From contig CM040120.1 of assembly GCA_022559845.1 (NCBI GenBank), positions 305,758,740-305,822,739 of the forward strand: 64,000 nucleotides of DNA, in the 5' to 3' direction. Positions 35,520-46,330 of this stretch are shown piece by piece. The notes under the pieces are model-generated. The model saw only the letters and a list, made by a program, of their open reading frames with translations. It made no database searches and was not told the DNA's origin. The stretch comes from Amorphophallus konjac (Eukaryota; Streptophyta; Magnoliopsida; Alismatales; Araceae). Made by a program: the position numbers and the translations under genes. Within the stretch, counting starts at the first letter, position 1; each line of letters starts with the position of its first letter.

Positions 35520-38365
35520 ATGGCCACCTCATATCGACCTTACCAATCGGCCCACTCCATAAGTCCAAGCCACCAAGAGATGCTACCACTAACACCCATA
35601 ACTTCCCTGGCCATGTCAGTTACCTCATAAAAACCTTGACCCATGCCAATGGCAAGCTTGATAGCCTATCTAGACGACTTGACAAACTAGAAGAAAATTG
35701 GCCCGCCCCAAGGAAGAATGATAGTAGGCCTCCTCCCTCACCTGTCACCTTTGATGGGACTCATCCTAATGAGTATTTAGAATGGGAGGCTTCCATGGAC
35801 CATTACTTCACTTGGCATCCCATGACCGATAACGAGAAAGTCCAATTTGCCAAATCACAACTTACCAAACGGGCTCAAACCTATTGGCTACATATTGTCG
35901 GGCTAAGGATAATTAGAAGGGAAGATCCCATCACCACTTGGGTAAACATGAAGGAGCAACTTAGGGCTAGTTATGTGTCCCCTTCCCATTCCGAACACCA
36001 AAGTCCAAAGAGCATTTTAACTCCTTCATTTCCCCTTGGCCAACCCAAGACCCTAATCACACATTCCCCACCATTTTCCACCTCTCCTACCCTAACCACC
36101 ACATCTACACCCTACCTCCAAGTCCTCACCACAACCATATGTCCCCATACTCAATTGGACTCCATGTCCACCCCTCCACCTAGGCCCATAATGGCCACCA
36201 ACCCCAAACCAAAATCCCCTCACCAAAACTGCACCCCACAAGCCCCCTTGGCCACCACCGCAACCTCACCATCGTCCCCAAAAAGGGACACATCTCCCAA
36301 AACCAATCATCCCAAATCTCCTCACCCAACCCACCTTCCACTTCCCACCCCAATCCTACCCCAATTTAGGCCTCCACTACTTCCACTCCCAATTCCAACC
36401 CACATCCGACCTTGCTCACCTCCTCGGGTGCACCATGCTTCGACTAACACCAACCCACCCACCATAGACCTTCCTACCCCATTGTCCTTAGGAGTTGCAA
36501 CCCACACACCTACCCAAGAGGAGAAGGATACCAATTCGGATCCACCTCCCAAAATCAAGGAAATCCAAGGGCCACACAACTCACCCACCACTCCTAGCCT
36601 AGTTCCTCAAGAGCTATACACCCTTCCCCATGACACCATCACCATAGATAAGTCCATACTCCAATGGCTCAAGCGAGGCCTCACCATTCCTAGTTCACAA
36701 CCAAGCCACATACCCATGGGACATCAATCCCAAATCATTCCCACTCAGCCTCATGTCACTTATCAAACCTCCTATTGTGTAGAAGATTTGGGAGACTTAG
36801 TGGCCTACCTACATTGGCAAGTCCACTTGACCGATATGCTAGCCATGAGGCCATCGGAGTCGAGCACCATTAGCCTAGCTTACCCCACCGTTGGCTCCAT
36901 CACTTCCATCTACACCAATGGCCAATTTACAAGTGAGATCATACTCCTTCTTCCCATGGAGGAGGAACCCATCCTAGTCTACTCTCCAACAATTGAGATC
37001 CCAAGTGCTTTGATTGGCCAACCCCTTAGCAACCTTGGCCCAAACATTTTGGAGGAGGATGACTCACCATTTGAGGACCTTGAGGACATGGAATACCCCT
37101 ACCTAGGTAACCCTTACCATGATCCCTTTAATCCCTTCCTAAGGGAGCCTAGATCTCCATGTAACCCACTCCCCCTATTCACCACCCACCTCACCCTACC
37201 CGAATCGCCCATGTCAACCCAAACTCCTCCCTTCCTAGAATCGGGTTACACCATGAGAGCCTTGACTTTAGGCAACAAACACCTTGGGATTGATGAAGTA
37301 CCCCACCCCATAACCACCTTCGTAGATCCCTTCGACCCATTCACGTGGACGCTCAAAAGTCATCCCACATCTATGCACATGGAGGTCACCTTTGGGATAA
37401 ACATGCATGTGTCTAGGCCTACCACATCATTTGACATGATTCATAAGTCGGGTACATTCATTCACATCACCCACATGTCAAGTAGGCAGCATAAGAGGAC
37501 CATATTCGGATGTATTGGCCCACCTTCATTCATCATGAGTCTTAAGCATGAGAGGAGCATACATGGATGTTCGGGTCCCCCGACATTTGTCACACCCATG
37601 CATAAAAGGTTCATCTATGGATGTCCCGGCCCTCCTAAAACTGTCACAGTCTTCATAGCATCAAAGTGTGATCGGTCTACATTTGGCTGCCCAGGTCCAC
37701 CTTGGCATACCATGCGTTTCACACCAACATCGCATCATCGTGCATGGCATACGCATTCTCGCAAGCATATAGGAAAGATCAATGAGGCTTACAAAAGGCG
37801 GGCAGATGCTCATCGGCGCCACTGCGAGTTCCAAGTGGGAGACTCGGTGATGGTGAGGACGGAGCGGCTCCTTCCGGGACCTGCCTCCAAGTTAAGGGCA
37901 CGGGGTTCGGGACCCTTTCAAATTCTGAGACGACTTGGCAGTAATGCTTATGAGCTAGACCTACCTGAGGGTTTTGGGGTACACCCTACTTTCAATGTGG
38001 CGGATCTGGTACCCTACAAGGGACCCGCGGTGGAACCCAGTGAGGATCTTGAGCTTTTACCCCGCCTTGAGAGGGACACTTCCGGAAGGACTCCACCTTC
38101 TAGCTTGAGAGACCGACGAGAACAGATAGAGGCAATACTGGATAAGCAGAGTATCATTACTAGGCACAAGGTGTATCAGTGCTACCTGGTTAGGTGGAAG
38201 AACCGTCCCCCGATAGAGGACACGTGGGTGAGTCGGGAGGATCTGCCGCGCTTGGACCCCGACATACTGGAGCATTACGACAGCCAGGCAGACCCATACT
38301 CGACGGGGTCGAGTTCTCCCCACCCCGGGGGATTTGATGAGGGCATCTCACGACACTCCCTCTAG
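35520..38365 (+). CDS. Gag-chromodomain fusion ORF of G2
   Basis: The long frame is open from before 35636 to a TAG at 38363, about 909 codons counted from 35636, and ends 31 bases inside the 3' LTR. Roughly: residues 1-117 gag N-terminal and capsid-like (EYLEWEASMDHYF); 118-610 a Pro/Thr/His-rich region of unknown fold; 618-692 four repeats of a [HC]-[KED]-R-x-x-x-GC-x-GPP motif; about 711-790 integrase C-terminal domain (FQVGDSVMVRTERL, FNVADLVPYKGP); 828-882 chromodomain (YLVRWKNRPPIEDTWV). There is no zinc knuckle. The first usable ATG (35520) is in another frame that stops at 35628, just where the long frame takes over, so either a frameshift mutation or a recoding event is needed to make the whole protein; the first ATG inside the long frame is near 35801. 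Confidence 0.75.
38321..38334 (+). promoter_or_regulatory. Polypurine tract of G2, inside the ORF
   Basis: caccccgggggatt directly precedes the 3' LTR. The reading frame passes through it into the LTR. Confidence 0.7.
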
Positions 38366-38712
38366 CTCGGGTCGCCTGCACACTCTTGATGTGGACTGAC
38401 TGTGATCCACACTTGTTATCTTCATTTCCTTAGTTTCATTTTATGTATTTTCCTTTTATTGAGTCCTATCATTGTATTTCTCTTTATTAAGTCATGTGGT
38501 TCTAGTCCATTTCCCTTGGTATGCTTAATTGGGCCTTATTACCTTAGTTATGGGCCCATTAGGTTGAGTCTAGGATATGCCCGGTCTTTTGTCTAATTGT
38601 CAAGGGTACTATGGTCATGTAAAGAGTGGATGCCTATAAATAGGCCTCCCCTCCCTCTCATTGAAACAACTTTGATGAATATTGAAAGGCATTTGCCATC
38701 TCCATCTCAATA

Positions 38713-38780
<68 letters not shown>

Positions 38781-41129
38781 ACTCTCTCTAAGTGGGTTGT
38801 GCCCCCTTTCTCTCTCCTCCCCACCCCAAATTCGAAATTCATTCTCTCTCCTCCCCATTCACCCCTCATTAAGGCCCCTTCCCCTTCCCCATGCATTCAT
38901 TCAATTCCCCCTCCAACCCCTAGGTGGAAACCCCTTCTCCTAGGCACCTTTCCACTCTCCCAAGCAACCCTCCCTCTTCCCAAGGCTGAATTAACCCCTC
39001 CCAAAGCCCAAATTCGAATTTCCCTCTCCCTAGGGCTGTGCCCTTCCATCTCCCCACCTCCTAAACCACCCTAGGTCGAAATCCATCTCCCCCCAACAGC
39101 CAAGTTCGTCCCCCATCCTCCTCTCACACTCACCCTCTCTCTAGTGCACCTCCACCCCCCCATCTCCACCCCTAGCTGCTCCAGCCCCCCTCTCCATCTA
39201 CCCCTGCCACTCCAGACCCTCTAGAAGCCCTAGCCACGTCCTTCCCATATCCACAAACCATCAGCCATCCCCCCAATCTGTGCTAACTCCCTTTGCCCCT
39301 CCCCTTGTTCTTGCAAGTTGCAGCTTCAAGTAGCAGGTCGCAGGCAGCAGAGTGAGGCCCTGAAGTCGTGTCATCCCGGGCCGGTCCCTGCTCCTCCTGG
39401 TGGCAAGGCCTACATCTGTGGAAAGGTTGTCCAGAGAGCTTCCAAGGCGAGGTGGTTTCGTCGGCATCCGAGCTCCGAGCAGTCCACAGAGGCCGATCTC
39501 CCTCGACTGCGCAGAAGAACCCAGGCAGAGAACCAGAGCGAGAGTGGAAGCTCGGCCACGACGAACCCTTTGGGATTCAGATCAATCTTTCTTCAGAAAA
39601 TTCCTTCCCTCTCAAGTCCTCTTTCATCTTCAAGAAGCAGAGTTGCATTTGGATATCGACATCGAAAGTTACGAGTTTTCTACTCCAAGTGTGTCAGGTC
39701 AGTTTACAGGAGCCAGAACTGACATCCCTCCACTCATCTGATTGTCCCGGTCTTCTCCGACATCTTCCGACCCCGCCGTTGGCACTGACAGAAAGAAGAC
39801 TCGACCACGGTTCCAACGGTTCAGGTCTTGTACCCATCAGAGCTTTGTGGAGATCATGGCACCCTCTGCAACCAGCCCCATTGTTCTGCACCAGACAGAG
39901 ACAGAATCAACCAGTCCGGTTGCAGACTCTGCCACGGCCAGCTGGTGAAGGCTCTGAGCGCCATTTTTGGAGGAGAGAAACTACATCTAGTTAGCTGCCA
40001 CCTCGAAGAAGAAGGGACTCAATCGGCCACCGGAACCCTCTGTTCCAATTTTCTTAGTCGGAGAGGGCAGACTGCCCCCTGTGATCCCAGGTTAGACCAG
40101 TCCACACTCCTCCGGTCACCCCTCTCTCCACCGACATCAGATTGCATCCCCGTCAACTCCGGCTCGAAGCTACCCTGATCACGATCGCTTCACCACCAGT
40201 TTCATTCCAATCGGAGTCCGGGAGAGCCCACAGTGACTTCTGCAACCTACTGCTTCAGTCCGGTACCAGCCAGAGACCAGACGCTGGTGCCCTGTTCCAG
40301 TCGCCGGTGCGGTCAGCCCCGAGAATCAAAGCTTCCCCAAAAATTCAAGCTTCATCCCCTGTCAGTTGGTAAACTTTTTGCGCTGGTCTCGTCAAGATCC
40401 GAGCTCCGTGGAGCCCGTGGCAGCACCGTCTCCGACTGTCTGTCCAGCGAACCTGAAGCAAGGCAGAACCGGTGGAGCTCGGAAGATAACGTTTTCATTG
40501 CGTAATCCCCACCCCGCTTGGCCGGCTGAAGGATCCTCCCTGTGTGGACGTAGTTTTGGATGTACTAAGTCTAATCCCTACCCCAAGATCACCCCTCCTG
40601 TGCGAGGCGGAGTGTTGTACATCATTGCATTTTCAGGTCAAGCTACATCGCCGCGGCGATCGGTTGTATACCCTCGCCTCCCGGCGCGCCCTCGTCTCCG
40701 AGCGGGATCGGTGTCTTCACACCGATCAGGTGAGCGTCTGATATCTCCTTAGTTGCCTTCATTCTGCAAGTTTAGTATTGCTTTGATTGCCCGTCGGCGG
40801 TGAGAAGAGGGCCCGTACTTATATGCTAGTTTGTTAGTGTCCACCGCGGACCGTGAGAGAGTGCCACCCACACCCCGCCCAGCGGGCCAGCCACCCACGA
40901 ATTTGGGGAATCCTAGGCCCTTTGGGGTCAGCCTAAGCAAACTAAGTCCTTTAGAGTCATTGGGTCCCGCCTCGGACCCTTGCCATCATCCCCCGGCCCC
41001 GCCGGGTGATCGCGTGTGCCGTGTGAGTAAGACGCTATTGTGAGAATCATTGGAGAGCTTGTATGCTTGTGGATCTTGGTCCTAGGTTGTCCATTACATA
41101 TTTAGTCATCCTAGGGCTGTTTTACATCA
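38335..41129 (+). mobile_element. 3' LTR of G2
   Basis: 2,795 bp, nearly identical to 32635-35418, longer mainly through the CT repeat at about 38717-38774. Confidence 0.93.
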
Positions 41130-41134
41130 AAAAC
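41130..41134. repeat. Target-site duplication of G2, right copy
   Basis: AAAAC, as at 32630-32634. Confidence 0.9.
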
Positions 41135-42603
41135 ACAATCAATTAAGAACACAAGCAAGCCACGAATCTTCATGCAAATGCAAGCTGGAATTATTTCTCC
41201 CCCTTTTTGTCAGAGTCAAATAGGGGATTATTAAAACTATGGAAGTATGGAAGCAAAGCCTCAATATTCATAGTTAACTCATAGAGATGCATATGAAACG
41301 TAAGAATTGAGCATGCAAGCACATATGCACTCATTATGATATATAATACCAAGCACGTTCTATGAACATGTTAGGAATATGCTGTAGACCTAGAACATGA
41401 GTTTCATGAGCAATAGTAAAAGGGTAGTGCTTACAAGAAGTGGTACTGCAAGACTCATGAAATATGACTGATTCAAGATGTACATTCATTCAATCACTCC
41501 CTAGATGTATATGTGAAGTATGAGCAATGAAATCTTGACAGTATGTATTTTCAGATTTTCTACAGAACACAAGTAGGAACTTTTCCTCCCTATATTTTCA
41601 TACAACGTGCTCGACTTTTGGTAGCTTCGCACAACCCCTAAATTATTTTCATTTTTAAATGACAAAATGACTAACCTTTTGACACGAGTCTTGCCCTTTG
41701 ACTAACCTTTTGACACGAGTTGACTAACCTTTTGACACGAGTCTTGCCCTTTCTTTCAGGGGCATTTTCCGGTTACTCAGTATCGTCACTTATGATTTTG
41801 TGGATATGACACTTTTCAATGCGAGTTTCCTCCTTTATTTCAGGGGGGATTCCCGATTTACTTGATGTCAAATCACACTTATTGAAATTTTTGATGGGGC
41901 TGATAGCTTTTTCCTCATAAGTCACGTGATTTTTATGTAGGGGATCTAGAGCCCAAAAATGTGTTAAGTGGAATAAATGAAATCCTTATTTGCTAGAATC
42001 ATTAAACTCAAACGTGCAAGATGTGTGAGAGATTGCATAGAATGTAAGAGATGAATTAGCCTATTCATTGTGATGTCTCCCCCTAAGTGTATGCACTGTT
42101 ATAACAAAAACCTCCCCCTTAATATGTGCCATGTAACATGTCTACGTCAAAACAATTTTATTTAGTATGGGAGTAAGGTCATAGGAGATATCAAAAACTG
42201 AAAGGTGTGTAATCTATATACACTTAAGCATGTCAAAATGGTATTTTCAAGCAAGTTGATTATCGGTATGTGGCGGAGAACATAGGTCCGAAGAACATAC
42301 TCACGCATAATGAAAGCTTCCAGGTGGACTTAATCCACCTTTCCACTGACGTCATTTTATACACCGGTGAATCATGGCATTCATGCACACGTAGATGAAG
42401 TATATGCATTTATGTACATGCGGATGCGAAAAGATAAAAGCATGTATGAGAACCAATTTGTTATTTAATGTGGTATGCACAAAAAATAAGGTTTGAAATA
42501 TAAGGCCTATGGAAAGACTTATTATGTGCAAAAGATAAAGCAGTATGAACAGTTTCTTTATGAGAAATTGTAAAGTGTGTATGTACAATTCAGCTCAAAA
42601 GAT
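41135..42603 (-). other. 3' non-coding region of C2
   Basis: 1.47 kb between RNase H and the G2 insertion. No credible gene. On the minus strand it carries several G-rich runs (near 41198-41210, 42090 and 42110), typical of SIRE-like 3' regions, and a triplicated 22-base unit at 41669-41741. Confidence 0.6.
41669..41741. repeat. Triplicated TGACTAACCTTTTGACACGA unit
   Basis: The unit occurs at about 41669, 41699 and 41721; the outer two copies are followed by 'gtcttgccctt', the middle one is directly fused to the next. It looks like a local slippage product. Confidence 0.8.
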
Positions 42604-43314
42604 TTAACCATCTAACTTGCACACTCCTAATTCTCTCCTAAGAAAATAAAACTGATCAGAATTTAGAGGTTTTGTAAAGATATCTGCAAGTTGGTTTTTT
42701 GTATCAACAAAAACTAGCTCAAAATCACATTTATTAATATGATCTCTTATGAAATGGTGTCTAATCTTAATGTGTTTGGTACGAGAATGTTGGACAGGAT
42801 TTTTGGACAGATTTATTACAGATGTGTTATCACACATGATGGGAGTGTTTTTCAGACTAAAACCAAAATCAAGCAATTGATGTTGGATCCACAGCACTTG
42901 AGTCGCACAACTACCCACAGCCACATATTCGGCTTCGGCAATTGATAAAGCCACATAATATTATTTCTTTGAGGCCCATGAAACCATGCAGCCCCCTAGA
43001 AACTAACAGTGACCGCTTGTGCTTTTATGATCCATTTTAGATCCAGCATAATCATTGTCAGTGAAAACATGTAAATCAAATGAATTGTTATTTGGATACC
43101 ACAAACCAAGGTCTAGTGTACCATTCAAATACCTGAAAATCTTTTTCACAGCGGACAAATGAGAATCCCTGGGATAAGATTGATATCTTGCACACAGACA
43201 GATACTAAAATGGATGTCAGGCCTACTAGTAGTCAGCTATAGCAGTGAACCAATCGTACCCCTAAAAAGTTTTTGATCGATTTTGTTACCTTTTTCTTCT
43301 TCCATTTTCTGTGA
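42604..43314 (-). pseudogene. RNase H part of C2 pol
   Basis: The last 350 bases are open and read SIAEAEYVAVGS, MCDNTSVINL, SRTKHIKIRHHFIRDH and DIFTKPLNSDQF, the standard end of a copia RNase H. Upstream (42955-43314) the match continues (RPDIHFSICLCARYQ, DNDYAGSKMDHKSTSGHC) but contains several stops. It joins exactly to 46331 when the solo LTR and one GGTGG copy are removed, reading TPMSTSQKMEEEK. Confidence 0.85.
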
Positions 43315-43319
43315 GGTGG
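43315..43319. repeat. Target-site duplication of the Tat B solo LTR, left copy
   Basis: GGTGG, matched at 46331-46335. Confidence 0.9.
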
Positions 43320-43720
43320 TGTGGACGCCAAAAAAATGACGATGATGATCACGGCGACATTCGCGTCTACACATTCAAGCGCGAGTCGAAGACAGAACTG
43401 CCGAATAAACCTCATGCCTCGCCCCATCAGGATGAGAACTCGCTTGGTGGTCCGCTACCCGCTAAGGAAGCCCCCTATACAGAAGATACAGCTACAAGGC
43501 TCTGACCGGCCATGCCGAGAGATGAATCAGAGAAAAGTCAGGAACTCCGGCACAGTCTCGGGATGCACCGAAAGTCATGCAAAGTCTGGGACCAAGCCCC
43601 AAAGGCTGTAAACAGAATATTATGAAGGCTATACGTTGCAACTAGAACATTCCAGGAGCGCTAACACTCGAATAAATGGCTGCGGCTTCGAAAAGAATCC
43701 ATTCGAGGCTTAAAACGGCG

Positions 43721-43890
43721 CGAAAGGGCCTTAAACCGGCGCGCTCTAAACCGGCGCGCCCCATCAACATCTTAAGCCGGCGCGCCCCATTTTTTTTATG
43801 TGCCCTTGCTTTGGCCTTAAACCGGTGCGCCCTTCATCTTGGGTTAAACCGGTGCGCCCCCTTCATCTTGGGCTAAACCGGCGCGCACCC
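43721..43890. repeat. AAACCGGCGCGCCCC motif cluster
   Basis: Six or more copies of a near-identical word, accGG(C/T)GCGCcc, within 170 bases in the solo LTR, often introduced by 'ttaaa' or 'ctaaa'. Confidence 0.85.
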
Positions 43891-45194
43891 TTTCCCTTGA
43901 ATTTCACGTGAATCCAGCGCACAAATGAGCCGTCCCATCTACATTCCGATGCTCTGTTTTGCATCATTATGGCGTGCAGAGAACATTCAATGCCCATGCT
44001 TCTGCTTCTACCTTCGTTCGATAGCACACAAGCAGTAGCAGCAAGGCAAGCTCCGGCAGATCTCTGAGCGTCCCATCCTCGGACGAGCAGCAGTGTACGG
44101 GACAAATGAACAGCGTCCAGCACAGCGAGTCAGCTCCTGACTTCATTGCGGATGAGGTGGAAGTGGCAGGAATGCTCCCAGGCTGGCTGTTCTATAAAAA
44201 GAAAACAAGAAGAAGCTCCAGAGGAGAAGAGGCACCAATAGGAGGGAACAGAAGAAGAAGGGAGAGGCAAAAGGGAAGGCTGCTGGTTCGGCTAAGGTCC
44301 CTAACGTCCGAAGAGAAGAGGAAGCTACATCCATCCCCATCTGCAAGGTGAAGAAGAAAAAGAGAGAGGGTGAGAAAGAGAGAGGGGAGAGAGGGGGAAG
44401 AGCTTGTGCTCTGTTCCTCCTTCTCCCCCACCGATGTATCTTCTTTTCCCACCTCAACACTTAGCTTCTCTTTTATCTTCTCCGTTGTATTCTTCCTTTC
44501 CTTTCCCTTGAGGATGAATAAAAGAATGACTTTGTAGGCATGCGCAGTATTCTATGGCTCTGATCCTTTCCCCCCTTTTTCTTCCGTTTCATTTCTCTGG
44601 TTCTCTGAATCACCTGGGGTCCTCGGAAGCTTGCCCTTCTGTGGCATGAACTCTGAGGGAACCCGTTCGAAGGGTGAACATTCATGGCCACCTACGGCCT
44701 ACATCTGTCCCGTTCCACGAATTCATCACCCGTGAGTTGTGAGAGCTCTTGAAGGCTAGTCCTCGAGCTCTCCAACACTCACATTTGGGTTTTTGGACCA
44801 CCATGAGGTCTAGATTTGAGGTGTACCCCGGAGTTATCCGTTTGGTGCCCCTTATTTTGCTCTGGCAACTCCCAGTCCGGGGGAGGTGCTGCCCAATCTT
44901 CGCCAGATTAAGAACACTCAAGAACAGACGAACAGGATGAGTTCTCCGAACACAAGAACAGACAAATAGACTTAGCTCTGTGGGGGAAAGAACAGCTTTC
45001 AGCCTGAACTTCTGAGTTCCTTCAATCTTCATGCTCGTTCATCTTAATAAATGATTAAAAAAGCTTTAACCACCTTCTCTATCGACTTAACCCATCAATC
45101 AAGTGAATAAACCAATCGAAATGTCAATCTACAGGTTGAAGAAACAAGAACGAAAATAGAAAGAATAAACAGAGCACAAACAGAATGATATCAG

Positions 45195-45545
45195 GCTTAA
45201 CCCGGCGCCCCCTTAATACGGCGTGGGCTAATCCAGCGCGCTATCCCCCCGCGCCGGATTAGCTCCACAGTCAAATCCACTTCAGAATTTTGGAGCTCAA
45301 ACCAGCGCGCTACCCCCCCGCGCCGGATTAGCTCCACACTCAAACCCACTTCAGATTTCCGGAGCTCAAACCGACGCGCCCCACTCTTCTTAGGCTATTC
45401 CGGCACGATCCCTCTCCCTCCTTGGCATTAACTTAACCCGGCGCGCCCCCTTTACACCTCCATAGCCGGCGCGCCTCCCTTGCATCATGTTAAACCGGCG
45501 CGCCCCTCCTCTCTTCCTTCATATCCATTTAACCGGCGCGCCTCT
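45195..45545. repeat. Second GGCGCGCC cluster with 68-bp duplication
   Basis: About ten GGCGCGC- or CGCGCCGG-type words; the segment 45232-45299 is repeated with few changes at 45300-45367. A comparable cluster is at 6118-6300 in the first Tat B LTR. Confidence 0.8.
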
Positions 45546-46330
45546 TTTATATAAAGAGGGGGAGGTAATTAATGATAATAAAAGGAAGAAAGGTTCAACA
45601 AAAAATGCAAAGATCAATGCCAAATAAAAAAATTGTAAGGAACTCTATTACCTGTGCTTCAATTAAAATTTTGTGAGCGCACGTTAGTGAGCTCGGGCTA
45701 TGTACTTAATAATTCACTCCCTCGGACTGGGTGCAAAGAGAAAATCGACGACGCCTTATGGTATTGGACGTGGTTTACGGAATTTCTGACATGGCCATAG
45801 TCCGAAATCATCTCTGGCCAACAGTCTATCAACTTGACCCGTCTCTACTAGGATCCAATCCCGTATTCTCATTAAACTTGCCTTGTTCGTGGTAGACATT
45901 CACGCGGTTTTGTCACCGTCTTTTATACTATAAGCACGGAGCTTCGTCCGAACATGAAGTGGCCCATGAGTGGCCGACATAGTCTGAACATTCACGTCCC
46001 AATACGGGTTTCTAGCATAGTTTATCTTTCACCATCCTCCTGCATGATTAGTATTCTCTCTAGGCCGTAGGGCCCTTATTCCCGGCAATCAATCAAGGGT
46101 GTTCCCCCGTATGGGGGATGTAAATAACGCCGTGGCCTTTACGGCAAGGCGGGTTTCGGTCCCAACTTGAACCACACAATTGTCTGATTAGTCAGATCGA
46201 GCGCACCATGGGCTTCCATGAAGCCCGAATAAATCGTCACTTTGTGACTGGCACGCCCTCACACTAAATAAACGAATTAACCCCGACCAACAAACGAACA
46301 TATTCCCCCTCGAATTTTAGTGCGTCCACA

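Larger units (their letters stand above)
32635..41129 (+). mobile_element. Non-autonomous chromodomain gypsy G2, intact ends
   Basis: LTRs 32635-35418 and 38335-41129, both TGATGAGGGC...TTTTACATCA, nearly identical (differences are scattered substitutions and a CT-repeat length change). Exact AAAAC duplications, primer site at 35421-35432, PPT at 38321-38334. The internal region is only 2.9 kb and has one 909-codon frame combining a gag N-terminus with the integrase C-terminus and chromodomain. Protease, reverse transcriptase, RNase H and the integrase core are absent, so mobility would need a helper. It sits in the 3' non-coding part of C2. Confidence 0.93.
43320..46330. mobile_element. Tat B-type solo LTR
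   Basis: 3,011 bp with perfect terminal inverted repeats TGTGGACGC/GCGTCCACA and exact GGTGG duplications, inserted in the C2 RNase H coding region. No internal sequence remains, so it arose by LTR-LTR recombination. It aligns in blocks with the Tat B LTR at 3593-7045. It is rich in GGCGCGCC motifs (43721-43890 and 45195-45545) and contains a 68-bp direct duplication at about 45232-45367. The family orientation is plus, as at 3593. Confidence 0.9.
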
